This document shows positions 20,570 through 27,935 of a stretch of 35,903 nt of DNA, one piece after another. Under the pieces are notes generated by a model, which was not told where the DNA came from, made no database searches, and was given only the letters and a program-made list of their open reading frames with translations. Made by a program: the position numbers and the translations under genes. Within the stretch, counting starts at the first letter, position 1. Every line of letters starts with the position of its first letter. Origin of the DNA: RGIG3528 sp045629005 (GTDB lineage: Bacteria > Bacillota > Clostridia > Lachnospirales > Lachnospiraceae); the NCBI GenBank assembly GCA_045629005.1, contig JAZQQJ010000039.1:1-35903 (forward strand). Direction: 5' to 3'.

Positions 20570-21739
20570 ATGACAAAAAAAAGCAGATTTATTTTGGGGT
20601 CTGCACTTCTTCTTGCAATGCTTGTTATGGTGGCTTGCTCCAAACAAAAAAATAATGCTTTTGAAATGGATCTCTGGGCAAGAAATGCAAATCTGGATGC
20701 ACACGAAAGTGCAGAGGAATTGTATGAAGCGGCAAAATCCGAGGACGTCCTCAAAATATACACCGTTTCTTCGAGAGTCTTCGATGTTGTCACGAGTTTT
20801 CAGCAGCAATACCCCGATTTGCTTGTAGAGGCAACATATTATCGTGCAGAAGAGATTAAAGCCAAGCTTTACGAAAACAGTGCAAACGGTCGGTACGACT
20901 GCGACCTGATTTTTACAACCAACGGAGACGGTAACCTGACAGAGGACCTTATACCGGATCATCTGGCGTACAAATATATCCCCTATGACATAGAAGATAA
21001 AATGAGAACAGGCGGAAGCGATGAGTATGTAAGCGTCCTCCTTGAAATTCCGCTTTTGGCCTACAACACTGAAGTGTATGGTGAGGAAGCACCAATATCA
21101 AACTGGTGGGAACTGACCGAACCCGAATGGAACGGTAAACTATATGTAACCGATCCTGCTAAAAGCAATATTTCCTATACAGTTTTTTCAATGCTTATAC
21201 AAAACTCAGACAAGCTGGAAGAATCTTATCGCACATATTTTGGAGAAGCTTTTAAGTCTGCTGACGGAAAAAGTGCCGGTGAAACATTGATTCAGATGCT
21301 TATTGAGAACGGTATGCATGTACTAAACGACAGTGATGATGTTGCTGACGCCGTGGCTGCTCCCGGAACCGGAGCAGCTGGCATAGGGCTTCTTAACGCT
21401 TCAAAGCTGCGCCTTGCAGAGCGCGGATACACAATGAATTCAATCACGGACCTTGACCCCTTCGCAGGAGTAATAAACCCCGCCAACATCATGATTGCCG
21501 GCGGTGCACAAAATATTAATTCCGCGAAACTGTTTATCAGATGGATACTTGGCGAAACAGACGGCACCGGCGAAGGATACACTCCTTTTCTGGGTGTAGG
21601 AGCATGGCCCGCAAGAGCTGACGTGACGCGTGGTGACAGTCGAAATCCCGATGATATGAATGTCATATATACTGACGAAAAATATACTGCTGACAACCGT
21701 GAAAGTTTTCTCGCCATGTGGACAAAGTTGATTGAGTGA
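20570..21739 (+). CDS. Lipoprotein solute-binding protein of the Fe3+/HptA type
   Basis: 389 residues. The signal peptide ends at the lipobox V-M-V-A-C (Cys23). The mature protein has the fold markers of the periplasmic iron/phosphonate/putrescine binding cluster: L-K-I-Y-T-V-S-S-R near the start, F-Q-Q-Q-Y-P-D-L-L-V, Y-D-C-D-L-I-F-T, W-W-E-L-T-E-P-E-W-N-G-K-L-Y-V-T-D-P. HptA of Staphylococcus, which senses glucose-6-phosphate with HptS/HptR, belongs to this group, and here the gene lies 13 bp after an HptS-like kinase. A sensor role is therefore more likely than transport, since no ABC components follow; a terminator closes the operon. Confidence 0.85.
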   Translation: MTKKSRFILGSALLLAMLVMVACSKQKNNAFEMDLWARNANLDAHESAEELYEAAKSEDVLKIYTVSSRVFDVVTSFQQQYPDLLVEATYYRAEEIKAKLYENSANGRYDCDLIFTTNGDGNLTEDLIPDHLAYKYIPYDIEDKMRTGGSDEYVSVLLEIPLLAYNTEVYGEEAPISNWWELTEPEWNGKLYVTDPAKSNISYTVFSMLIQNSDKLEESYRTYFGEAFKSADGKSAGETLIQMLIENGMHVLNDSDDVADAVAAPGTGAAGIGLLNASKLRLAERGYTMNSITDLDPFAGVINPANIMIAGGAQNINSAKLFIRWILGETDGTGEGYTPFLGVGAWPARADVTRGDSRNPDDMNVIYTDEKYTADNRESFLAMWTKLIE

Positions 21740-21819
21740 CCATATCTTAAAACAAGTGAATATCGGCAATACGAATCATAATATAGTTAATGTTCTTCCA
21801 TAACTGATAATGCTACTTT

Positions 21820-21855
21820 AATAGGCGGGTGTGTTACATACCCACCTATTTTTTT
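21820..21855 (+). terminator. Terminator of the sensory operon
   Basis: AATAGG-C-GGGT pairs with ACCC-A-CCTATT (21820-21830 with 21840-21850, one mismatch), followed by a T run to 21855. Confidence 0.85.
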
Positions 21856-21904
21856 CAAGAACATAAGTTTCTTGAATAGACAGTTTTAAAGCAGGAGGCA
21901 GTTT

Positions 21905-23992
21905 ATGAAGAAAAAAATTTTGTCAGTTACACTCCTTTTGGCACTTACCCTGTGCCTGTTCGGTTGTGGCAATAACGACAAGAACACAGGAAGTAGCGGC
22001 ACAAATGTAAGCAGCAATAAAGGCACTGAGGGTTCTTACTCACTTGATACCAAGGGCAACATCGTTGACGGAAACGGCAATGTAGTTAACGATAATTTCG
22101 GCATTGATGATAGTGGCAATATTGTAGACAATCAAGGCAATGTTGTAGGGAACACATCAGATGGTCAATATGACCCGGACAACAATTCATCAGAGGGCTA
22201 TTCATCAGGCGATTATTCTGGCAACGGAAATAACCTGAATATGCCGGGTGGTCATGAACATGACATTCTTAAAATGACTATATATAAGATTGATGCCGAT
22301 ACAGTTCACGTAAGAGTCGAAGATACTAAAAATTCAGGCATCATGGGCAGTGACATCAATCAGATTTATGTAAGAATTAACAACGGAACCGACAATATGG
22401 AGATTGGCGGGTTCTCATTCAGCCGTGATTATGCAAGCTTCGGTTATTACACAAACAACGGCACAGAATGGGTTAGCGCAGGCAGCTATGAGAACCTTGC
22501 ATTATACACCTATGTAGCCGGTGCCACTTTCAGAGGGACCGGAATCGGCAACGGAATCACCGAAGGCATGACATACACAATCGAGATTTATTCAAACAGC
22601 GGCAATTCCGACCCTATATATGGAGAAAGTAAGATAGACTCCATAAAGTCCGTAAGTGAACAGGATGTCGCACTTCTGATTGCCGAGGAATCACTTGCAT
22701 TTGTTCCCGAGAACAAAGCTCACAACACATGGGAAGGCCAGTATGTATATTGCAATTCATACTATGACGATTCTGATTATGTATATGAATACGGCATTGC
22801 AAACATATCGCTTACTGAATATGAAGCGATAAAAGTTGAACTTCTTGGCAAGGCCGAGACAAGAATCTATGTTTTTGAAGAAAAAGACTATGATGAAGTT
22901 ACTTATGATTACGGAACAGTAGTTCAAGCCTCCGCCGATCTGCCTACAGAAGATTATCATAATGAGGCTGATTTAAAGTATACAAAGGAAGTCGATAGTC
23001 CTGTTGAATATAGGCTCGAAGCCCGTTTCTACAAGAATAACAAATACTACAATTACTCTTACAGCTTTATACCTATGGGCGCGGCAGCCACAGCAGCACC
23101 CGAGAATTTCTCGGATACTGACAAATACGGATATGTAGAAGCAATTCTTAAGGATAAAGATCACTTTCTCTATCCTTCATGTGACAATTATATTATCAAA
23201 GTTTCAAAGATAAAAGACAGCGTATACAACAATTCAACAAGCGAATATACTTATTATCCCGGAGTAAGCATTACGCTTTATGAATTTGATATCAATGATT
23301 TCTGTCTCAAAACCAAGAGTGTAACGACATACGAGGATGCTTCTGCAGCATCTGCAATATATGGCTACAAGAAATCATGGTACACAAGTGCATCGACCTA
23401 TTTCAATATGACAGGTAATGAGGTCAGATATTCGCAAGCCAGCGATTACTATAACGAGAAAGCATACTACACAAAGTCTTATCTGACATATGACGGAATG
23501 CATTACGCAGATTCCTCTTATAACTATGATGATACGATGGATTATCTTTATTCTTCAAAGCCTTTTGACTCCGGGAAAATGATTCCCAATAAAGAACTTA
23601 TTATGCTTACGACATCAATTCCGAATGGCACACACAGAAGTCTTGACAGTCAGAATGCTACTATGTACACATCTTTCTCGGCAAGCACATATTCAGGAAT
23701 CAGTTTGTATTTCAACGTATATGGAAACAACGATTTCAATGTAAGCAGCGATTACGCTGTTTATGAGGGAATGTCTGCATACAGTATTTCATACTCTACA
23801 AACTGGTCCACCAACACCAATTATGTAAATGTTGATGAGATTGTCTTTGGTGCAGAAGAAACAACCGCAACAAGATATAAATACAAAGTAAGTGATTTTA
23901 CTAATGTAAGCATTACTCTCGACAATTTCAGATCAATGACACCCGATTCCACAGAGTCTCACCGCTATGATATGACTCGAATTAAAGAATGA
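21905..23992 (+). CDS. Large secreted lipoprotein of unknown function (695 aa)
   Basis: Signal peptide with lipobox C-L-F-G-C (Cys21), RBS AGGAGG. After the lipid anchor comes a Gly/Asn/Ser/Asp-rich linker (22-115) holding repeats of the type G-N-I-V-D-x-x-G-N-V-V (three copies, near 51-77). The rest (about 120-695) is rich in Tyr, Ser, Thr and Asn and looks all-beta, with several segments of alternating hydrophobic and polar residues; no catalytic motif was recognised. An exposed, probably multidomain beta-sandwich protein for adhesion or carbohydrate interaction is a fair guess only. It is flanked by terminators on both sides, so it is a single-gene unit. Confidence 0.85.
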   Translation: MKKKILSVTLLLALTLCLFGCGNNDKNTGSSGTNVSSNKGTEGSYSLDTKGNIVDGNGNVVNDNFGIDDSGNIVDNQGNVVGNTSDGQYDPDNNSSEGYSSGDYSGNGNNLNMPGGHEHDILKMTIYKIDADTVHVRVEDTKNSGIMGSDINQIYVRINNGTDNMEIGGFSFSRDYASFGYYTNNGTEWVSAGSYENLALYTYVAGATFRGTGIGNGITEGMTYTIEIYSNSGNSDPIYGESKIDSIKSVSEQDVALLIAEESLAFVPENKAHNTWEGQYVYCNSYYDDSDYVYEYGIANISLTEYEAIKVELLGKAETRIYVFEEKDYDEVTYDYGTVVQASADLPTEDYHNEADLKYTKEVDSPVEYRLEARFYKNNKYYNYSYSFIPMGAAATAAPENFSDTDKYGYVEAILKDKDHFLYPSCDNYIIKVSKIKDSVYNNSTSEYTYYPGVSITLYEFDINDFCLKTKSVTTYEDASAASAIYGYKKSWYTSASTYFNMTGNEVRYSQASDYYNEKAYYTKSYLTYDGMHYADSSYNYDDTMDYLYSSKPFDSGKMIPNKELIMLTTSIPNGTHRSLDSQNATMYTSFSASTYSGISLYFNVYGNNDFNVSSDYAVYEGMSAYSISYSTNWSTNTNYVNVDEIVFGAEETTATRYKYKVSDFTNVSITLDNFRSMTPDSTESHRYDMTRIKE

Positions 23993-24031
23993 TATAAAGG
24001 GTTATTATTAAATATTATAAGCCTTTTAGAA

Positions 24032-24061
24032 AAAGAGGGACTGCGATTGCAGTCCCTCTTT
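24032..24061. terminator. Bidirectional terminator between convergent genes
   Basis: Perfect 13-bp stem (24032-24044 with 24049-24061, loop GATT). The minus strand gets the better U tract. It closes the lipoprotein gene on the plus strand and the RlmD gene on the minus strand. Confidence 0.88.
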
Positions 24062-24080
24062 CGTTGAAACGTCATCATTA

Positions 24081-24147
24081 TTATTTTGTAAGGGTCTTTT
24101 TTATTGCGTAAGCATTATTTTGTAATCATCTTTTTTATAGCGTAACC
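24081..24147 (-). repeat. 34-bp tandem repeat with coding-like pattern
   Basis: Copies at 24147-24115 and 24113-24081. On the minus strand both would read (G/A)-Y-A-I-K-K-x-x-T-K-stop, with synonymous differences GCT/GCA. No intact gene ends in this peptide here. It lies 3' of the RlmD gene, and looks like the leftover tail of a lost gene or of an older RlmD end. Confidence 0.6.
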
Positions 24148-24182
24148 ATTACTTTTCTTCAGTATATTATATCAACTGCAAT

Positions 24183-25544
24183 TTAAAACGGGCGATGTAA
24201 TAATTCCAGAAGCACAATATTTTCCACTTCAGGTGTTCTGCTGAACATATCCACCGCCTGCATTTTCACAGGTTTGTAGCCTTTTTTTGCAAGGAATTCA
24301 ACATCTCTTGCCTGTGTTGCGGGGTTACATGATATGTATACAACCTTTGAAGGTGCTGCGTCGCATACAGCCTGAAGGAACTCTTCACTGCTGCCCGACC
24401 TAGGCGGATCCATGAAAACAACATCCGGCTTTTCTTTGCAGTCCTTAAGGAATTCTCCTGCGTCCGCAGCCACGAAGGTAACGTTATCAGCCTTATTCAG
24501 CTCCGCATTCTTCGCCGCATCTCTGATTGCCTCTTTATTAAGCTCCACACCCGTAACGCTTGCGCACTTTTCGGATGCGATAAGCGAGATGGTTCCGATA
24601 CCGCAATATGCATCAATTACGTTGTCAAGAGGCTTAAGACCGGCAAAATCGATTGCGGTTTTATACAGTTTTTCCGTCTGCACAGGGTTCACCTGATAGA
24701 AGGAATGCGGAGATATTCTGAAGTTCACTCCGCAAAGTTCATCCTCAATAAATCCCGGTCCGAAGAGAACATTGTCCCTGTCGCCGAGCACCATGCTCGT
24801 CTTTTTCGTATTAATATTATGGATGATTGTTGTAATGCAACGGTGCTTCTTTGTAAGAGTATCCACAAACTGTTTCTTTGCTGGGAACTCCGGTGTTCCG
24901 GTAACAAGTACAAGCATCGTCTTTCCTGTTTTTTGAGAAATTCTTATATAGCAGTGGCGAAGTACACCTGTTTTTGTATCTTCATCATAGGCGCGTGTGC
25001 CTGTAATGCGCATCACATCAATGATTGTCCTTATTATTGAATTGGCAGTTGCATGCTGTAAAAGACAGTCAGCAGTGCCCGCAACCTCATGCGTATTTTC
25101 GTCATACATGCCCGCAACAATTCTGGAATGTCCCTTTGAAACAACAAAATCAAACGCAGCATATACTTTATTTCTGTAATGTTCCGGCTTATCCGAAGCA
25201 ATAATCGGTAGCTGTTCAATTCCGAAGCTTTTGAAGAGTCCGGCAACCTTTTCCTGCTTATACTTTAGCTCGGCCTCATAATTCATATGAAGAAGACTGC
25301 ATGCCCCGCATTTTCCAAAAAGAGGGCACCCCGCTTCCACTCTGTCCTTCGACGGTTCAATAACCTTTACAAGCTTTGCCTTTGCTTCAGCACGCGTTGT
25401 GTCATTTCCTTTATAAACAAGCTCTATATCGCACTTCTCGCCGGGGAGTGCATACGGAACCGCAAATTTACTGTTGTTAAACGATGCAACGCCTTCGCCT
25501 TTTTCATTCAGTTCCTTGCATCGTACCGTGTATGTCTTTCCCAT
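24183..25544 (-). CDS. 23S rRNA (uracil-C5)-methyltransferase, RlmD/RumA (RlmCD) family
   Basis: 453 residues from ATG 25544. A longer frame begins at 25568, but the -10 TATAAT (25572-25567) places that codon upstream of or at transcription start, and GGAGG lies eight bases before 25544. TRAM domain (1-60), an Fe-S site C73-x5-C79-x2-C82 with a later Cys near 159, SAM-binding D-A-Y-C-G-I-G-T, catalytic V-Y-I-S-C-N-P-A-T and M-D-P-P-R-S-G. In Firmicutes a single RlmCD enzyme often methylates both U747 and U1939; that cannot be settled from sequence. Single-gene unit. Confidence 0.93.
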   Translation of the reverse strand: MGKTYTVRCKELNEKGEGVASFNNSKFAVPYALPGEKCDIELVYKGNDTTRAEAKAKLVKVIEPSKDRVEAGCPLFGKCGACSLLHMNYEAELKYKQEKVAGLFKSFGIEQLPIIASDKPEHYRNKVYAAFDFVVSKGHSRIVAGMYDENTHEVAGTADCLLQHATANSIIRTIIDVMRITGTRAYDEDTKTGVLRHCYIRISQKTGKTMLVLVTGTPEFPAKKQFVDTLTKKHRCITTIIHNINTKKTSMVLGDRDNVLFGPGFIEDELCGVNFRISPHSFYQVNPVQTEKLYKTAIDFAGLKPLDNVIDAYCGIGTISLIASEKCASVTGVELNKEAIRDAAKNAELNKADNVTFVAADAGEFLKDCKEKPDVVFMDPPRSGSSEEFLQAVCDAAPSKVVYISCNPATQARDVEFLAKKGYKPVKMQAVDMFSRTPEVENIVLLELLHRPF

Positions 25545-25566
25545 GTTTCCTACCTCCGATTCCGCC

Positions 25567-25572
25567 ATTATA
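25567..25572 (-). promoter_or_regulatory. Extended -10 promoter of the RlmD gene
   Basis: Minus strand TGGTATAAT (extended -10). No good -35 at 17 bases. Its position is what decides the start codon of the downstream gene. Confidence 0.5.
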
Positions 25573-25803
25573 CCATATTTGTCAAGAAAACATTGCTTCG
25601 GACATTATCAATCTTTCGCCTGCTCCTCTTGTTGCCCGTTAAGTGCTTTAAGAGTATACTATATAAATCAGTCAGGTTAATTGACATCTGTCACAATAAA
25701 ACAATCAGATAAATTGATGTTTCTTGCCGGCGGGCGGATATTTTATCAATCATACGTTAATATTTCATTATCACCATGTTCCGCCTTGTTTTTGGGCTGG
25801 TAT
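25570..25803. other. Intergenic stretch without a recognised gene
   Basis: AT-rich sequence between the RlmD promoter and the 37-bp palindromes. The only item noted is TGACATCTGTCA (25682-25693), a 5-bp inverted repeat with a 2-bp spacer. Nothing else seen. Confidence 0.5.
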
Positions 25804-25903
25804 GTTACATAAAATGCCTGTTTTTCGTGATTTATGTAACCTGTTTGTCCATTTTGGAGCAAGGAAGTTACATAAAATGCCTGTTTTCCGTGATTTATGT
25901 AAT
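25804..25903. repeat. Two copies of a 37-bp palindromic repeat
   Basis: Copies at 25804-25840 and 25867-25903, 35/37 identical. Each has 10-bp arms GTTACATAAA / TTTATGTAAC (last base varied in copy 2) around ATGCCTGTTTTTCGTGA. The 26 bp between them are unique. They would form stable hairpins and give the spurious repeated peptide L-H-K-x-x-V-F-R-D / L-H-K-S-R-K-T-G on the two strands. Confidence 0.9.
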
Positions 25904-26010
25904 ACATATGTTGTTATAATAATTGAATGGATTAATGACACCATATGAACATTACTTTTTTTGCTCAACCACAGCAGTGCATTTCGACAAATGTAATTAA
26001 GCCTACAAGA

Positions 26011-26353
26011 TATAATCAATTAAGCATGTTTATTATAATCAATCAAACATGTCAAATATAATAAATCAAGCATGATTAATATAATCAATCAAACATGTCA
26101 AATATAATAAATCAAGCATGATTAATATGGTCAATCAAACATGTCAAATATAATAAATCAAGCGTGCTTAATAATAGTCAATCAAACATGTCAAATAATA
26201 AATCAAGCATGATTAATAATAGTCAATCAAACATGTCAAATAATAAATCAAGCATGATTAATATGGTCAATCAAGCATGTCAAATATAATCAATCAAGCA
26301 TGATTAATATGGTCAATCAAGCATGTCAAATATAATCAATTAAGCATGTTATA
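26011..26353. repeat. Array C: about 15 units of a 23-bp AT-rich repeat
   Basis: Units of 21-24 bp, mostly 23, from 26011 to 26353, alternating between an A form (TCAATCAAACATGTCAAA) and a B form (TAAATCAAGCATGATTAA), so that the higher-order period is 46 bp. First and last units share TATAATCAATTAAGCATGTT, which brackets the array. It ends only about 18 bp before the start codon of the SPL-like gene, so it lies in its promoter or leader. Confidence 0.95.
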
Positions 26354-26371
26354 CATATAGAGGAATACAGA

Positions 26372-27721
26372 ATGAATAATAATCAAAAAACACAAAACTC
26401 TCTCTCCTCACTCCTGACGCTTTCCGAAAGAATGCAGGACGAATTTGAGCAGTGCATTTCCTTTGTGAAAGCGTTCGGTGAAGACGAAAACGCAGTATGC
26501 GACGGCTTTCTCGCAAATAAAGAAGCCGCGCCGGGTACTCCTTTTTGCAAGAAAGATTCCAAAAAGCTTCTCGAAGAGTTCAGGGAATACTGTATCAAAT
26601 CAATTGAATCAAACCGAACAAAAAACGCTGCACCGCAAGACGCCGACAGCGAGTATAAAGCACAAGCCCCATCCAACGGGCGTTATTCACAAACCGAAGC
26701 AATCAGGTGTAATACGCTAAAAGCCCCCTTCGCGCGCAAGCCTCTGTTTTCCGAGGTCTTTGCCGAAGAAGAGGTAAACCTGTCCGAGCTTCCCGAAGAA
26801 ATGAAAAAGCGCATCAAAAGCGTCACTGCAATACACCATTACAAAGACATTTTCAATGCCAAGGGAAGGAATTTTCTCGAGGATAAGTATTCAGGCGGTG
26901 TGATTCTTGCGAACAACAAAGACCGGCTCTTCTACGCCGGAGCACCGTTCTGTCAAAGCTTCGGTAATGAGCATTTCTACTACACTTCCTGCGTCAAAAA
27001 CTGCATATACGACTGCAAGTACTGTTACCTTCGCGGAATGTACCCGTGCGGCTTCATTACAGTATTCGTAAACCTGGACGATTATTTCAAGGAACTCGAA
27101 GATATCCTTAAGGAGCACTCCGTATATCTGTGCGTCTCTTACGACACCGATCTTCTTGCACTTGAACCGCTTCTTGGATATTGCCGGAGATGGATTGAGT
27201 TTGCCGGAAAGCATTCAAACCTCAAAATAGAAATACGTACAAAGTCGGGAAATGCAGAAGCACTTATGAAACTCAGCGACATAAGTACCGATAACGTTAT
27301 TTTTGCGTGGACCCTCTCGCCTGTTGAAATTGCAGCGTGTGCTGAAACAAATGTGCCATCATTGGAGCAACGTCTCAATGCGGTCAGTGCCGCCAAGAAA
27401 TCCGGTTATCCGGTGAGATTATGCTTCGATCCGATGATATTTCATGCGGGGTGGCGTGAAAGCTACAAGAAGCTCTTCGAAAAAGTGTTCACGGAGCTGA
27501 ACCCCGAAGATATACTTGACATTTCAGTCGGCGTATTCAGAATCTCGAATAATTATTTACGCAAAATGCGTAACCTTTCTACAGACATAATAACTGCCTT
27601 CCCTTATGTAACAGAGGAAGGCGCATGTCATTACGGAAATTTGTCCAAAGAAATGCAGGATTTTGCAAAAAAAGAACTGGCAAAATATTATTCTGCCGAG
27701 AAAATATATAGCTGGGAATAA
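26372..27721 (+). CDS. Spore photoproduct lyase-like radical SAM protein
   Basis: 449 residues. Radical SAM cluster motif C211-x3-C215-x2-C218 in NCIYDCKYCYLRG, the CX3CX2C pattern of this superfamily, with the C-Y-L ending typical of SplB-like proteins. C254 in V-Y-L-C-V-S-Y-D-T-D may match the H-atom-donor Cys of SPL (Cys141 in Bacillus). SplB repairs the spore photoproduct (5-thyminyl-5,6-dihydrothymine). This protein carries an extra N-terminal region of about 140 residues without a known domain, so it may be a divergent member with another substrate. RBS GAGGA before ATG 26372; array C abuts it; a strong terminator follows. Confidence 0.8.
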   Translation: MNNNQKTQNSLSSLLTLSERMQDEFEQCISFVKAFGEDENAVCDGFLANKEAAPGTPFCKKDSKKLLEEFREYCIKSIESNRTKNAAPQDADSEYKAQAPSNGRYSQTEAIRCNTLKAPFARKPLFSEVFAEEEVNLSELPEEMKKRIKSVTAIHHYKDIFNAKGRNFLEDKYSGGVILANNKDRLFYAGAPFCQSFGNEHFYYTSCVKNCIYDCKYCYLRGMYPCGFITVFVNLDDYFKELEDILKEHSVYLCVSYDTDLLALEPLLGYCRRWIEFAGKHSNLKIEIRTKSGNAEALMKLSDISTDNVIFAWTLSPVEIAACAETNVPSLEQRLNAVSAAKKSGYPVRLCFDPMIFHAGWRESYKKLFEKVFTELNPEDILDISVGVFRISNNYLRKMRNLSTDIITAFPYVTEEGACHYGNLSKEMQDFAKKELAKYYSAEKIYSWE

Positions 27722-27724
27722 ACG

Positions 27725-27768
27725 AAAGAGGTCTCCTCACAAGCAAGCTTGCAGGAGACCTCTTTTTT
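27725..27768 (+). terminator. Terminator of the SPL-like gene
   Basis: Perfect 13-bp stem (27725-27737 with 27753-27765), tip CACAAGCAAGCTTGC containing the palindrome GCAAGCTTGC, then T run to 27768. The same tip occurs in the terminator at 15426-15489. Confidence 0.92.
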
Positions 27769-27784
27769 CTTTATGTCTCATCTC

Positions 27785-27832
27785 GCGAACTTTCGCCCGC
27801 TCAATGTACGTTTATTCATTATTCGTGCAATT
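27785..27832 (+). repeat. Degenerate copy of the palindromic element family, lacking its core
   Basis: CTCGCGAACTTTCGCCCGCTCAATGTACGTTTATTCA joined directly to TTATTCGTGCA matches both flanks of the elements at 6489 and 15361, but the central inverted repeat is absent. Confidence 0.55.
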
Positions 27833-27935
27833 CTTCTCAAGTGCCCATACGATGTCTGCGATTATATCTTCTCGAGTGCCTGCGCGATGTCTGCGATTAT
27901 ATCTTCTCAAGTGCCTGTGCGATATCAGCGATAAG
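27831..27935 (-). repeat. Three 35-bp tandem repeats across the sulfhydrylase gene 3' end
   Basis: Units 27935-27901, 27900-27866 and 27865-27831. Read in register they encode LIADIAQALEK, IIADIAQALEK and IIADIVWALEK. Between the first two, after the first codon, all differences (GCT/GCA, GAT/GAC, GCA/GCG, CTT/CTC) are synonymous. The period is not a multiple of three, so the current protein stops at the first junction (TAA at 27899-27897); the third copy runs on to N-C-T-N-N-E-stop, probably the original C-terminus. Confidence 0.9.

Noticed and set aside
20507..20962. 151-codon minus-strand frame over the kinase/binding protein junction
   Set aside because: Antisense to two well-supported genes; composition and motifs give no support.
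25804..25903. Minimal CRISPR array (two 37-bp repeats with a 26-bp spacer)
   Set aside because: Only one spacer, no cas genes, repeats strongly palindromic over their whole ends, and no leader. Better explained as a dispersed palindromic element.
25771..26019. Minus-strand frame with repeated LHKSRKTGILCN peptide
   Set aside because: The repetition is caused by the 37-bp palindromic DNA repeats read as codons; no RBS. The same peptide appears whenever this repeat is translated.
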